NCBI RefSeq assembly: GCF_013093415.1 | Contig: NZ_JABFBC010000002.1 | Coordinates: forward strand, 744,001-808,000 | Length of the DNA stretch: 64,000 nt | Direction of reading: 5' to 3' | Source of the DNA: Halovulum dunhuangense | Lineage (GTDB): Bacteria > Pseudomonadota > Alphaproteobacteria > Rhodobacterales > Rhodobacteraceae | Part shown: one piece after another, positions 7,959 to 20,318 of the stretch | Numbering within the stretch: the stretch's first letter is position 1 | Layout: every line of letters starts with the position of its first letter | Notes under the pieces: model-generated | What the model was told of the DNA's origin: nothing | The model's database searches: none | Seen by the model: the letters and a program-made list of their open reading frames with translations, nothing else | Made by a program: the position numbers and the translations under genes

Positions 7959-8088
7959 GGGTGGTTGGGGGAGCCACTGCAAAGCGGACCTACGCGCAAT
8001 TTCACCACCTCGAGACTTGCTTGAACCCAAATAACTGCTTAGCCTAGTAGACAGAAAAAATCGAATACACTCATCGGAGAAAGTTCAG

Positions 8089-9381
8089 TTGAATTATATT
8101 GAGAAAGTGAAAATACAAGGCTTTTGGGGGCGAAAAAATGTCTCCATATCCTTCCATGACGACATAAACTTTCTAATCGGGCCAAATGGAAGCGGAAAAA
8201 CCACAATAATAAACTTGATTTCTGCAGTTCTTAGAGCAGATATACCGGCTCTTTATTCAATCCAATTTGAGACTATTTTTATTCATTTGAAAACCATCGG
8301 CGCCAACAAAAAGCCTATAATTGAGGTTTCAAAAATTGTAGACCAAAAGATGGGAAGCCTCGAGATACGGTACAATGTTCGCGAAAAATCTAGCGACAAG
8401 GGACGCATATATGGCGTTGAGGGGCCTTATGATGAACGCATTTACAAAGATTATAGATATCCGCGTACACGCCGCCACATCGAAGCGGGCGCAAGATTAA
8501 GCAGTATTCTATCGTCCCTGGTAGAAGTGAACTGGCTCTCTATCCACAGAGCCGGATCAGAGTTTGAGCGTCGCACACGGAGAGAGGAAAGCTACGAGTC
8601 ATCAATAGACCAAAAGCTGCACGAACTATCACGCGCATTCTCACAGTATTTTTCATTACTTGCCTCTCGCGCTGAGAGGGAAAGTAAAATTTTTCAAGAG
8701 CATGTCTTTCTCTCACTTCTCGACCAGAATCATACTGGTAGCGATGTTTTCCGACAGGCGTCCTCAGAACCAGAAGACAAAGATACAGTAGTTGGCGTTC
8801 TGCGCGACCTAGGCGTAACGAACGTCAAGGCGCTTCGTAGTGTAAGTGCTCATTACATTCGCCTGCAGAAAGCAATCAAGACATATGACGACGAAGGGTC
8901 TTTGGGTTTGGACGATGCGATAACATTATCTGATGCGCGCAGGATATCAGAGATGATAAACGAGTGGAGAAAACTACAGGAGAAACGAAATTTTATATTC
9001 GGCCCTCGCAATAAATTTGAGAAAATAATAAACAAGATGTTTTCTGGCAAACGACTTGTTTTTGACGCCAGAAATCTGCCAATTGTGAAGCTAAATACAG
9101 AAGAAATGGTTGATGTGGATGCACTTTCCTCTGGTGAAAAGCAGCTCTTCATCCTTCTTGGTGAAGCACTTTTACAGGAAGAGCGGCCAGTTGTCTTTAT
9201 CTCGGATGAGCCAGAGCTTTCACTTCACGTAAACTGGCAGAGCTCTCTATTTGAGAACATTCGCAGCCTGAATGGTGCCTGTCAAATAATATCGGCAACA
9301 CACTCGCCAGACATAGTTGGCGGATTTCACAGCAAAGCAATAAATATAGAGAGCTGTATCGAGGATGTTTTCAAGAACTAA
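8089..9381 (+). CDS. ariA: AriA-like AAA/ABC-type ATPase of a PARIS anti-phage system
   Basis: The 430-residue ATPase has Walker A GPNGSGKTT at residues 31-39, an ABC-type signature LSSGEKQL at 346-353, Walker B VFISDEPE at about 369-376 and the H-loop ATHSPD around 404-408, with a long charged helical insert between them. This is the layout of overcoming-lysogenization-defect and PARIS ATPases. In PARIS, AriA forms a cage holding AriB and releases it on sensing a phage anti-restriction protein. Start is TTG at 8089, with GGAGAA 8 bases upstream; no ATG is available before the Walker A. It overlaps ariB by 17 bases. Weak promoter-like TTGCTT/TAGCCT elements lie at 8017-8045. Strong AT bias indicates acquisition by transfer. 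Confidence 0.8.
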   Translation: MNYIEKVKIQGFWGRKNVSISFHDDINFLIGPNGSGKTTIINLISAVLRADIPALYSIQFETIFIHLKTIGANKKPIIEVSKIVDQKMGSLEIRYNVREKSSDKGRIYGVEGPYDERIYKDYRYPRTRRHIEAGARLSSILSSLVEVNWLSIHRAGSEFERRTRREESYESSIDQKLHELSRAFSQYFSLLASRAERESKIFQEHVFLSLLDQNHTGSDVFRQASSEPEDKDTVVGVLRDLGVTNVKALRSVSAHYIRLQKAIKTYDDEGSLGLDDAITLSDARRISEMINEWRKLQEKRNFIFGPRNKFEKIINKMFSGKRLVFDARNLPIVKLNTEEMVDVDALSSGEKQLFILLGEALLQEERPVVFISDEPELSLHVNWQSSLFENIRSLNGACQIISATHSPDIVGGFHSKAINIESCIEDVFKN

Positions 9382-10201
9382 ACTTGGGCTTTCGAACCAA
9401 GTCCTATTCTACAACGTGGACTTAGTCGTTTACTGTGAAGGTAAAACTGTTGACGGCGAGGGGGCCTCAACAGATGAAATTTTCTGGGAACGCGTGTTTA
9501 GCCGGTGCGGAAAGGTTGTTCACTGCAAAAGCATAGGAAGCAAATCAGCCCTGAAAGAGCTCGCCAGGACCATTATAGATGAGGACATTGACAATGTGGT
9601 AATTGCCATGGATAGGGACTATGATGACTTTAAAGGAAACATAATTGATCACCGCTATGTAATTTACACTTTTGGTTATAGCTGGGAGTCTGACGCATTA
9701 GATTCATTTAATTTCGACATTGTTTTATCTTTGTTTGCAAATACAAATAGCAGCCGTAGCCTACATGGTGATTACACTCAGTTTCGGGCTGAGCAATCTA
9801 AGGATCTTAGGCGCATTGTCGCCCTTGACTATAAGTACATTGACCATGTAAAACCGCTTTTTAATAGAAGAAAACCTCTTTCGATAATGTTATTGGATCA
9901 AAATAAAGAGCCAAGAATTAATAGGGTAGCTCTTTTAAATTCTGCAAAGCAGATGTCAAGTTTTCAATCCGCCCCACTCTCAGCTTATCACTATAAGACT
10001 ACTTGTGGAATTCAACGCTTCTTTGGCAAATTTATTGCAAAGCTTATTTACAATTGGTTCGTTTTTCGAACAAAAAGCATACAGAACGCAAGAAAGCCTC
10101 ATTTTGAGGTCTTTATGAGCGTAGCCTTAAGCTCTATAGACCTAACAGATGATAAGAATCCGCGAAACTATTACCTCAAGAGCAAAATAGCGAAAATGTG
10201 A
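9365..10201 (+). CDS. ariB: AriB-like DUF4435/TOPRIM nuclease of a PARIS anti-phage system
   Basis: A 278-residue protein with DUF4435 features: VVYCEGKT with the metal-binding Glu at residue 25, a following DEIFWERVF helix, the acidic motif IAMDRDYDD (Asp 83, 85, 87, 88) and GYSWESDAL at 104-112. This is the TOPRIM-type catalytic layout of AriB, which once released by AriA cleaves host tRNA (tRNA-Lys in the studied system) and stops phage growth. All key acidic residues are present, so it is probably active. The start overlaps ariA by 17 bases, and the stop is 50 bases from the convergent carB stop with no clear terminator between. Which tRNA it would cut here is unknown. Confidence 0.78.
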   Translation: MFSRTKLGLSNQVLFYNVDLVVYCEGKTVDGEGASTDEIFWERVFSRCGKVVHCKSIGSKSALKELARTIIDEDIDNVVIAMDRDYDDFKGNIIDHRYVIYTFGYSWESDALDSFNFDIVLSLFANTNSSRSLHGDYTQFRAEQSKDLRRIVALDYKYIDHVKPLFNRRKPLSIMLLDQNKEPRINRVALLNSAKQMSSFQSAPLSAYHYKTTCGIQRFFGKFIAKLIYNWFVFRTKSIQNARKPHFEVFMSVALSSIDLTDDKNPRNYYLKSKIAKM

Positions 10202-10251
10202 AATATATTGAGCTCGGTGTATTTTATTCCTCGATTTCATTATACTGTCCC

Positions 10252-13539
<3,288 letters not shown>

Positions 13540-13651
13540 GTCATCCCCCGGCCACGGTCCGCGCAAATTGGCGGTGGTTTACGGGGGGGCATCCCGCTGC
13601 GCAAGGGGATTCCGCCCCCGCCTTCCCTCGGCCGCCCTGCGCCCGCGCCCG

Positions 13652-13689
13652 CGCCTTCCACTTTCTTCAAATATCCCCGCCGGAGGCAT
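13652..13689 (-). repeat. 38-bp intergenic repeat, copy 1
   Basis: Minus-strand copy of a 38-base element beginning ATGCCTCCGGCGGGGATATT and ending GTGGAAGGCG. It is identical over the core to copy 2 and differs by one base from copy 3. It begins 45 bases after the cfa stop, in the sense of cfa. Confidence 0.85.
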
Positions 13690-13734
13690 CCGGCCCCCGC
13701 CACGGGCGCGGCGAGGGCAGCGGAGCGCGGGCGC

Positions 13735-14970
13735 TCAGATCGGCGCGCGCCCCGCCTCGGCCGCGCGCAGCCTTTCCTTTTCCGGCTCCAGCCAGCCGCG
13801 GCGGATCGGGATGCGGTCCTGGTGTTTCGCCAGCAGCAGGTGGACGACATGGATGCGCTGGTGGCGGAAGCCCACTTCGGACCCGGCGAGATAGATCTCC
13901 CACATGCGCAGGAAGCGTTCGTCGAACAACTCCAGCACCCGTTCGCGGTTGGCAAGGAAGCGTTCGCGCCAGAGGCGGGTGGTTTCCGCGTAGTGCAGCG
14001 GCAGGATCTCGATGTCCTTGACCAGAAGCCCCGCGCGTTCCACCGAAGGGATGATCTCCGACAGGGCCGGGATATAGCCGCCGGGGAAGATGTATTTCTC
14101 GCCGAAGGGCTGCGGATAGGGCGAGGGTTTCGTCTGCGCCATCGAATGGATCAGCGCGGTGCCCCTCTTGTCCAGCAGTTCGGCCACCTTGGCGAAATAG
14201 GTGTCCATCTGCGGCAGGCCGACATGTTCGAGCATGCCGACCGACACGACATGGTCGAAGCGGCCGGTCTTTTCGCGGTAGTCGGTGATCTCGACCCGGA
14301 AGCGGTCGGCCATGCCGCGCTGGGCCGCGCGCTCGCGGGCGACGCGGGCCTGTTCGGCCGACAGCGTGATGCCGGTGGTTTCGAGTCCCGCCACCTCGGA
14401 CAGGTAGAGGCCCATGCCGCCCCAGCCGCAGCCGATGTCGAGCGCGCTGCCGCCGGGCTGCGACAGAAGCTTGCCCGCGATGTGGCGCTGCTTGGCGCGC
14501 TGCGCATCCTCGAGGCTCTGGCCGTCATGTTCGAAATAGGCGCAGGAATAGTTCATGTCGGCATCGAGAAACAGCCGGTAGAGCCGTTCGTCGATGTCGT
14601 AGTGATGGGCGATGTTGGCGCGGGCGCGCGCCAGCCCGGTGCGGCGGCGCACGGAGTTGGTCACGCTGCGGCGCAGGTGGTTCCAGACCGCCCAGGGGGT
14701 GGCGGCCCAGACATTGCCGTTGCGACGCACCAGCGAGAGGAAGTCGTAGATCGAGCCTTCCTCCATCACGAGGCGGCCGTCCATGTAGAGTTCCCCGGTG
14801 GCCAGCGTGGGGTCGCGGGCAAGCCTGCGCACGGCGTCGTCGTCCGCGAGGCGGATCGCGACCCGCCCGGGCCCGGGGCCATAGGTGGTGGCGCTGCCGT
14901 CGGGCCAGGTCACGCGAAGCTGGTCCTGCCGGATGAGCCTTGTCAGAACGTCGTTCAATGTCAGCAGCAT
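13735..14970 (-). CDS. cfa: Cyclopropane-fatty-acyl-phospholipid synthase family methyltransferase
   Basis: SAM-dependent enzyme that adds a methylene (or methyl) group across the double bond of membrane lipid acyl chains. The 411-residue product has an N-terminal lipid-binding part, then YDIDERLYRLFLDADMNYSCAYF, the SAM site LDIGCGWGGMGLYLSE near residue 180, and FPGGYIPALSEI and ETTRLWRERF in the C-terminal half, all hallmarks of the family. ATG at 14970 gives normal length, although no good ribosome site precedes it. Divergent from the CPBP protease gene. Some relatives make furan fatty acids or act on other substrates. Confidence 0.92.
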   Translation of the reverse strand: MLLTLNDVLTRLIRQDQLRVTWPDGSATTYGPGPGRVAIRLADDDAVRRLARDPTLATGELYMDGRLVMEEGSIYDFLSLVRRNGNVWAATPWAVWNHLRRSVTNSVRRRTGLARARANIAHHYDIDERLYRLFLDADMNYSCAYFEHDGQSLEDAQRAKQRHIAGKLLSQPGGSALDIGCGWGGMGLYLSEVAGLETTGITLSAEQARVARERAAQRGMADRFRVEITDYREKTGRFDHVVSVGMLEHVGLPQMDTYFAKVAELLDKRGTALIHSMAQTKPSPYPQPFGEKYIFPGGYIPALSEIIPSVERAGLLVKDIEILPLHYAETTRLWRERFLANRERVLELFDERFLRMWEIYLAGSEVGFRHQRIHVVHLLLAKHQDRIPIRRGWLEPEKERLRAAEAGRAPI

Positions 14971-15049
14971 GGGCAAAGTCTGTAACCGACCTGCGGCCGT
15001 TGACAAGCCTGTGATGTCGCGGGGCCATGACGTGACTATATTGCTGCCC

Positions 15050-15715
15050 ATGACAGACACCATCCGCCCCGCCGATCCGCGCCGCCGCCATGTCCTGCAT
15101 GCGCGGCTCTGGGTCGAATTCCTTGCGCTGTTCGTCGGTATTCCGCTGGCGCTGGCCTATGTGCTGCCGCCCGACGCGATGTTCACGCTACTCTTCGCGC
15201 TGACGGCGGTGGGGGTGATCCTGCTGCACCGGACGCCCGGGTTTTCCTGGCGCGAGCTGGTCAGCGGGCCGATCCCGTGGCGCTTCGTGCTGGGCTTCTC
15301 GGTGCTGACGGCGGTGATCGCGGGCACCGCGACCTGGGTGCTGTTTCCGGGCAACCTGCTGGCGATGCCGCGCCATAACACGGATCTGTGGCTGGCGATC
15401 CTGGCGCTTTACCCGGTGTTCTCGGCGCTGCCGCAGGAGATCCTGTTCCGGCCGCTGTTCTTCCGGCGCTATGGCGGGCTGTTCCCGTCGATGCCGGTGG
15501 CGCTGGCGGTCAACACCTTCGTGTTCGCGCTGGCGCATCTGATGTATGGCCATCCGCTGGTGCTGGCGATGACCGCCTCGGGGGGGCTGGCATTCGCCTG
15601 GGCCTATGCGGTGAAGGGCAGTTTCCCGGCGGCGCTGCTGTTGCATGCGCTGGCGGGGCAGATCGTGTTCACCAGCGGGCTGGGGGTGCTGTTCTACCAC
15701 GGCGCGGTCAACTGA
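15050..15715 (+). CDS. CPBP family intramembrane metalloprotease
   Basis: A 221-residue membrane protein with about six hydrophobic segments. It has the CPBP (CaaX protease-like/Abi) motifs: PQEILFRPLFFRR (Glu and Arg of motif 1), FALAHLMYG (motif 2 His) and LLLHALAGQ (motif 3 His), in the second half of the chain. Homologues process or degrade membrane-linked peptides; the substrate here is not evident. ATG at 15050 follows the divergent cfa promoter region. Confidence 0.87.
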   Translation: MTDTIRPADPRRRHVLHARLWVEFLALFVGIPLALAYVLPPDAMFTLLFALTAVGVILLHRTPGFSWRELVSGPIPWRFVLGFSVLTAVIAGTATWVLFPGNLLAMPRHNTDLWLAILALYPVFSALPQEILFRPLFFRRYGGLFPSMPVALAVNTFVFALAHLMYGHPLVLAMTASGGLAFAWAYAVKGSFPAALLLHALAGQIVFTSGLGVLFYHGAVN

Positions 15716-15799
15716 AACGGGGCGGGTCGCGCGCCAAGCCTTGACTTCCACGGCCCCGCGCGATGTATCGGCGTCTGATCCCGGAGATGGAGCCAGACC

Positions 15800-17785
15800 A
15801 TGCACGCCTATCGCAGCCATACCTGCGCCGAGCTGAACAAGTCCCATGTCGGCCAGACCGTCCGCCTGTCGGGCTGGGTGCACCGGGTGCGCGACCATGG
15901 CGGCATCCTGTTCATCGACCTGCGCGACCATTACGGCATCACGCAGGTGCTGGCCGATCCCGACAGCCCGGTCTTCGCCGCGGTCGAGAAGGTGCGCAGC
16001 GAGTGGGTGATCCGCATCGACGGCGTGGTCAAGGCGCGCGACGAGGGGCTGGTGAACCCCAACATCCCCACCGGCGAGGTGGAGGTGTTCGTGCGCGACA
16101 TCGAGGTGCTGGGCGCCGCGGCGGAACTGCCGCTGCCCGTCTTCGGCGAGCAGGACTACCCCGAGGAGACGCGGCTCAAGTACCGCTTCCTCGACCTGCG
16201 CCGCGAAAGCCTGCACGAGAACATGATGCTGCGCAGCCGCGTGGTGGCGAGCCTGAGAAAGCGGATGTGGGACATCGGCTTCAACGAGTTCCAGACGCCG
16301 ATCATAACGGCATCGAGCCCCGAGGGCGCGCGCGACTTCCTGGTGCCGTCCCGCCTGCATCCGGGCAAGTTCTATGCGCTGCCGCAGGCGCCGCAACAGT
16401 TCAAGCAGATGATCATGGTGGCGGGGTTCGACCGGTATTTCCAGATCGCCCCCTGCTTCCGCGACGAGGACCCGCGCGCCGACCGCTCGCCCACGGATTT
16501 CTACCAGCTTGACCTGGAGATGAGCTTCGTCACGCAGGACGACGTGTTCGCCACGATCGAGCCGGTGATGCTGGGCACCTTCGAGGAATTCGGGCAGGGC
16601 CGCACCGTCAACCGCGAGGTGCCGCGCATTCCTTATGCCGAGGCGCTGAAGAAATACGGCACCGACAAGCCCGACCTGCGCAACCCGATCGAAATGCAGG
16701 ACGTGAGCGACCACTTCCGCGGCTCGGGCTTCGCGATCTTCGCCAATCTGCTGGAGCAGGAGGGGACCGAGATCCGCGCGATCCCCGCACCCACGGGCGG
16801 CAGCCGCAAGTTCTGCGACCGGATGAACGCCTATGCCCAGAAGGAAGGGCTGCCGGGGATGGGGTACATCTTCTGGCGCGAAAGAGATCGCGAGCTGACC
16901 GCGGTCGAAAAATATCTCGAAGAATTCAATATCTCTAAGATATACAAGGGGGATAAAGAAATCCCCCTCGAAGTGGGGATCGCGCAGCTAGAGGAATTTC
17001 TTCGTCAAAAAGACGATGATGCAATCCGCCGTATCGCAGAACATCTGAAGTCCGGCGAGACCGAAAGTGCGCAATTCTTGATCGATGCATATTTCGGCCC
17101 CTTTGAAGCAGCCGGCCCGCTGGCCAAGAACATCGGGCCGGAGCGCACGGAAGCGATCCGCCAGCAGCTTGGGCTGGGCGTGGGCGACGCGGCCTTCTTC
17201 CTGGGCGGCAAGCCCGAGAAGTTCGAGGCGGTCGCGGGGCGCGCGCGCAACGTGATCGGCGAGGAGCTGGGGCTGACCGACAAGGACCGTTTCGAGTTCT
17301 GCTGGATCGTCGATTTCCCGATGTACGAGCAGGACCCGGAAACCGGCAAGGTGGATTTCAGCCACAACCCCTTCTCGATGCCGCAGGGCGGGCTGGAGGC
17401 GCTGGAGTCGGGCGATCCGCTGAGCGTGAAGGGCTACCAGTACGACCTGGCCTGCAACGGCTACGAGCTGATTTCCGGCGCGATCCGGAACCACAAGCCG
17501 GAAATCATGTTCAAGGCCTTTGAACTGGCGGGCTATCCGCCGTCCGAGGTCGAGAAGCGTTTCGGCGGCATGCTGAACGCCTTCCGCTACGGCGCGCCGC
17601 CGCATGGGGGCTGCGCGGCCGGCATCGACCGCATGGTGATGCTGCTTGCCGACGAGCAGAACATCCGCGAGGTCATCATGTTCCCGATGAACCAGCGCGC
17701 CGAGGATCTGCTGCTGGGCGGCCCGTCGGAGCCCACCAACGTGCAGCTTCGCGAACTGGGTCTGCGGATCGTGCCGCAGGAGTGA
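15800..17785 (+). CDS. aspS: Aspartate--tRNA ligase with an extra internal segment
   Basis: Class II synthetase charging tRNA-Asp. Order: N-terminal OB-fold anticodon domain (residues 1-110), catalytic core with motif 2 ([22 protein letters not shown] broken over 219-241), the bacterial GAD insert domain, and motif 3 (GIDRMVML) near the C-terminus. At 661 residues it is about 70-75 longer than the usual 590 because of an extra block at residues 361-435 inside the GAD region. The HGG at residues 33-35 in the OB fold (RVRDHGG) is the form seen in non-discriminating enzymes that also charge tRNA-Asn, so GatCAB is probably used in this organism; that is inference. Start ATG follows a GGAGATGGAG stretch. 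Confidence 0.96.
   Translation: MHAYRSHTCAELNKSHVGQTVRLSGWVHRVRDHGGILFIDLRDHYGITQVLADPDSPVFAAVEKVRSEWVIRIDGVVKARDEGLVNPNIPTGEVEVFVRDIEVLGAAAELPLPVFGEQDYPEETRLKYRFLDLRRESLHENMMLRSRVVASLRKRMWDIGFNEFQTPIITASSPEGARDFLVPSRLHPGKFYALPQAPQQFKQMIMVAGFDRYFQIAPCFRDEDPRADRSPTDFYQLDLEMSFVTQDDVFATIEPVMLGTFEEFGQGRTVNREVPRIPYAEALKKYGTDKPDLRNPIEMQDVSDHFRGSGFAIFANLLEQEGTEIRAIPAPTGGSRKFCDRMNAYAQKEGLPGMGYIFWRERDRELTAVEKYLEEFNISKIYKGDKEIPLEVGIAQLEEFLRQKDDDAIRRIAEHLKSGETESAQFLIDAYFGPFEAAGPLAKNIGPERTEAIRQQLGLGVGDAAFFLGGKPEKFEAVAGRARNVIGEELGLTDKDRFEFCWIVDFPMYEQDPETGKVDFSHNPFSMPQGGLEALESGDPLSVKGYQYDLACNGYELISGAIRNHKPEIMFKAFELAGYPPSEVEKRFGGMLNAFRYGAPPHGGCAAGIDRMVMLLADEQNIREVIMFPMNQRAEDLLLGGPSEPTNVQLRELGLRIVPQE
16880..17104 (+). 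other. In-frame, lower-GC insertion within aspS
   Basis: About 75 codons (residues 361-435) separate GMGYIFWR and [15 protein letters not shown], which are nearly adjacent in ordinary alphaproteobacterial AspRS. The segment is visibly poorer in GC and uses codons such as AAA, AAT, ATA and CTA that its surroundings avoid. It contains small inverted repeats (ATATCT-CTA-AGATAT near 16930, ATCCCC...GGGGAT near 16960-16981). It encodes a charged, helix-prone peptide and keeps the frame open. Confidence 0.65.
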
Positions 17786-17791
17786 GCGGCC

Positions 17792-17868
17792 TTTACCGAT
17801 TGTGACAATCCTCGCGGGAATTGATGAAAACTGATCGCAAATCCCGCGGGAGTTGATAATATATCAGG
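17792..17868. promoter_or_regulatory. Repeated and palindromic motifs upstream of the 36-aa membrane peptide
   Basis: Two near-identical 15-mers, CGCGGGAATTGATGA (17813-17827) and CGCGGGAGTTGATAA (17845-17859), start 32 bases apart, about three helix turns. ATTGTGACAAT (arms ATTGT/ACAAT) lies at 17799-17809 and TGATA-ATA-TATCA at 17854-17866. Together they look like a regulator binding region or promoter for the small gene at 17915. The regulator is not identified. Confidence 0.4.
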
Positions 17869-17914
17869 GTCGATGCGTAAGGTCGGCACCATTTATCGAG
17901 TGAGGGAGTTTCCC

Positions 17915-18025
17915 ATGTCCGGCAATTCGGGCCTTTTCGACGCGCTGCGCGTCGCCGTCATCGGCAGCCTGATCCTGATCCTTGCGGGCGCGCACTGGGG
18001 CACGACCCCGGCGCCGATCTTCTGA
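17915..18025 (+). CDS. 36-aa single-span membrane peptide
   Basis: A short frame MSGNSGLFDALRVAVIGSLI then LILAGAHWGTTPAPIF, with one hydrophobic span at about residues 11-26. AGGGAG lies 7 bases before the ATG. The upstream region holds direct repeats and palindromes, which supports real expression. No family is recognised. It lies between aspS and the convergent truB. Confidence 0.5.
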   Translation: MSGNSGLFDALRVAVIGSLILILAGAHWGTTPAPIF

Positions 18026-18043
18026 GACCCGGATCCTTCGGGG

Positions 18044-18952
18044 TCACGCGCCGAGGTTGAAGACCCGGCTGGGGCTGAACATACCGAACTTGTAGACGCC
18101 CAGCGCCACGGGGCGCCCGGCGACGGAGGCCCAGGCTTCCTCGCCGTTGTCCGCGTCGGTGGACAGCACGGCCGCGTCGTTCCCGTTGGCCAGCCGCCCG
18201 GCCGCCGCCGGATCGCAGCGGCATTGCGGCAGGTCGGCAAGGCCCGCCTCGAGGGCCAGGAGCATCGGTTCCAGATCCTCGCGCGTCAGGTCGTCCGACC
18301 ATCGCAGCACCGGGCCCCGGGCCAGGGTGAAGGGGCCCGACCAGGTGCGGCGCAGGGTCAGCACATGGCCGAGGCAGCCCAGCACCTGCCCGAGGTCGCG
18401 GGCGATGGCGCGGACATAGCCGCCCTTGCCGCAGATCATGCGCAGGCGGGCGGTGTCGGCGTCGGGGCAGTCCAGCAATTCCAGTTCCGCCACATGCAGC
18501 GGCCGGGCGGCAAGTTCCGGCGTCTCGCCGTCGCGGGCCAGCGCGTAGGCGCGTTCGCCGTCCACCTTGACGGCGGAAAAGGCGGGCGGCACTTGCAGGA
18601 TATCCCCGCGAAAGGCGGGAAGCGCGGACTCGATCGCGGCGCGGTCGGGGCGCGCGGGGGCGGTGGCTGTCACCTCTCCGTCGGCGTCGTCGGTGGTGGT
18701 GGCGGCGCCCCAGCGGATGGTGAATTCGTATTCCTTCAGCGCGTCGGTGACGTAAGGCAGCACCTTGGTCGCCTCGCCGAAGGCCACGACCAGCAGGCCA
18801 GTGGCCGAGGGGTCGAGCGTGCCGGCATGGCCCGCCTTCTTCGCGTCCAGCAGCCAGCGCGCCTTGTTCACGATGGTGGCCGAGGTCAGCCCCGCGGGCT
18901 TGTCCACGATCAGCCAGCCGGACAGGTCCCGGCCCTTCTTGCGGCGTGCCAC
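18044..18952 (-). CDS. truB: tRNA pseudouridine(55) synthase
   Basis: Forms pseudouridine 55 in the T-loop of tRNAs. The 302-residue product has [14 protein letters not shown], the catalytic-Asp motif [15 protein letters not shown] near residue 45, [17 protein letters not shown], and the C-terminal PUA-like part. A GTG start at 18952 is chosen because it directly precedes the conserved [12 protein letters not shown] and lies 5 bases after the rbfA stop with GAGGAAT in the rbfA tail as ribosome site. Standard rbfA-truB operon. Confidence 0.95.
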   Translation of the reverse strand: MARRKKGRDLSGWLIVDKPAGLTSATIVNKARWLLDAKKAGHAGTLDPSATGLLVVAFGEATKVLPYVTDALKEYEFTIRWGAATTTDDADGEVTATAPARPDRAAIESALPAFRGDILQVPPAFSAVKVDGERAYALARDGETPELAARPLHVAELELLDCPDADTARLRMICGKGGYVRAIARDLGQVLGCLGHVLTLRRTWSGPFTLARGPVLRWSDDLTREDLEPMLLALEAGLADLPQCRCDPAAAGRLANGNDAAVLSTDADNGEEAWASVAGRPVALGVYKFGMFSPSRVFNLGA

Positions 18953-18957
18953 GGGTC

Positions 18958-19398
18958 CTATTCCTCTTCGTCGCGCCGGTCGGCGTCTTCGTCGTCGTCG
19001 TCGTCGCGATCGAGGTCGCGGGTCACGCGCGGGTCCGCAAGCATCCGTCGCGTGGCGTCCATCTGGTCGAAGGTGGTGTCCACCTCGAAGCGCAACTCGG
19101 GCGAGAATTTCAGGTCGACCGAGCGGGTGACGGCGCGGCGCAATTCGGCGCGGTTGCGGTTGAGGGTGCCGATCAGCGCCTCGGCCCCGGCGCCGCCCAG
19201 GGGCAGCACGAAGACGGTGGCGTGGCGCAGGTCGGGGCTGGTGCGCACCTCTCCCACGGTGATCGAGGCGCCGGCAAGGCCCGGGTCGTGCAGGTCGCCG
19301 CGCGCGAACACGTCCGACAGCGCCCGGCGGATCAGTTCCGCGACGCGCAACTGGCGCTGGCTGGGGCCTGCGCCCCCGGCGGTGCTGTGTCTTGGCAT
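18958..19398 (-). CDS. rbfA: 30S ribosome-binding factor RbfA
   Basis: Late 30S assembly and cold-adaptation factor binding near the 16S 5' end. The 146-residue protein has the KH-like core ([18 protein letters not shown] to about residue 110), with [11 protein letters not shown] and [14 protein letters not shown], then a strikingly acidic tail built of Asp, Glu and Arg ([19 protein letters not shown]). The tail is encoded by short triplet repeats and may be variable among relatives. Operon with truB. Confidence 0.94.
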   Translation of the reverse strand: MPRHSTAGGAGPSQRQLRVAELIRRALSDVFARGDLHDPGLAGASITVGEVRTSPDLRHATVFVLPLGGAGAEALIGTLNRNRAELRRAVTRSVDLKFSPELRFEVDTTFDQMDATRRMLADPRVTRDLDRDDDDDEDADRRDEEE

Positions 19399-19502
19399 GG
19401 TTTTCCCTCGTTTCGCCCCATCTAGGCCCTCGCGCCGGCTTTGCCAAGCGCGGGAATGGCGCTTAGAAGGGCCAAGCGGACCAAGGGACAGGAGAAGTGC
19501 GG

Positions 19503-20318
19503 ATGCAGGGCAAGGTCAGGATCGGGGTGATGGGCGCGGCCGGGCGCATGGGGCAGATGCTGATCCGCGCCGTGGGCGAGGCGGAGGCCGCAACGCTGAC
19601 CGGCGTGACCGAGCGGCCCGGCCATGCCTGGATCGGCCGCGACCTGGGCGAGGCGATGGGCGGGCCCGCGCGCGGCGTCACGGTCAGCGACGATCCGCTG
19701 GAGGTGTTCGCCGGCGCCGATGCGGTGATCGACTTCACCACCCCGCAGGCGACGCTGGCCAATGCGGCGCTGGCGGCGCAGGCGCGTTGCGTGCATGTGA
19801 TCGGGACCACCGGCTTCACCGACAAGGAGATCGCGGCGCTGGAGCCCGCGCAGCGGCATTCGGTGCAGGTGCGGGCGGGCAACATGAGCCTGGGCGTGAA
19901 CCTGCTGACGCTGCTCACGCGCAAGGTGGCGCAGGCGCTGGGCGAGGATTTCGACATCGAGATCGTGGAGATGCACCACCGGCACAAGGTGGACGCGCCC
20001 TCGGGCACGGCGCTGATGCTGGGCGAGGCCGCGGCCGCGGGGCGTGGCGTGGCGTTCGCGGATGTCGCGGACCGCGGCCGCGACGGGCAGACCGGGGCGC
20101 GGCGGCGCGGCGATATCGGCCTTGCCGCGCTCAGGGGCGGCGACGTGGTGGGCGAGCATGACGTGATCTTTGCCGCCGATGGCGAGCGGATCGTGCTGCG
20201 GCACCTGGCGACCGACCGGATGATATTCGCCCGGGGCGCGGTGCGGGCGGCGCTGTGGGGCCAGGGCCGCAAGCCCGGCGCCTATGACATGATCGACGTG
20301 CTGGGGATGCGGGACTAG
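19503..20318 (+). CDS. dapB: 4-hydroxy-tetrahydrodipicolinate reductase
   Basis: NAD(P)H-dependent step in the lysine/diaminopimelate pathway. The 271-residue product has the dinucleotide-binding [14 protein letters not shown] at the N-terminus and the family signature [23 protein letters not shown] with the catalytic His and Lys. ATG at 19503 is chosen over GTG at 19497 because GGAGA lies 7 bases before it and touches the GTG. Its 3' end overlaps the convergent small membrane-protein gene by 4 bases. Confidence 0.96.
   Translation: MQGKVRIGVMGAAGRMGQMLIRAVGEAEAATLTGVTERPGHAWIGRDLGEAMGGPARGVTVSDDPLEVFAGADAVIDFTTPQATLANAALAAQARCVHVIGTTGFTDKEIAALEPAQRHSVQVRAGNMSLGVNLLTLLTRKVAQALGEDFDIEIVEMHHRHKVDAPSGTALMLGEAAAAGRGVAFADVADRGRDGQTGARRRGDIGLAALRGGDVVGEHDVIFAADGERIVLRHLATDRMIFARGAVRAALWGQGRKPGAYDMIDVLGMRD

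Noticed and set aside
8089-10201. Retron, Gabija or OLD-type single-gene nuclease as explanation for the ATPase gene
   Set aside because: There is no reverse transcriptase or UvrD-like helicase, and the TOPRIM-like part is a separate DUF4435 protein rather than fused to the ATPase, which fits PARIS best.
17854-17868. FNR/CRP-type box (TTGAT-N4-ATCAA)
   Set aside because: The palindrome has the wrong spacing (TGATA-ATA-TATCA) and the outer bases do not match the consensus.
18958-19020. Triplet repeat (GTC/GAC run) in the rbfA tail as a phase-variation tract
   Set aside because: A 3-base unit cannot shift the frame; it only changes the length of the acidic tail.
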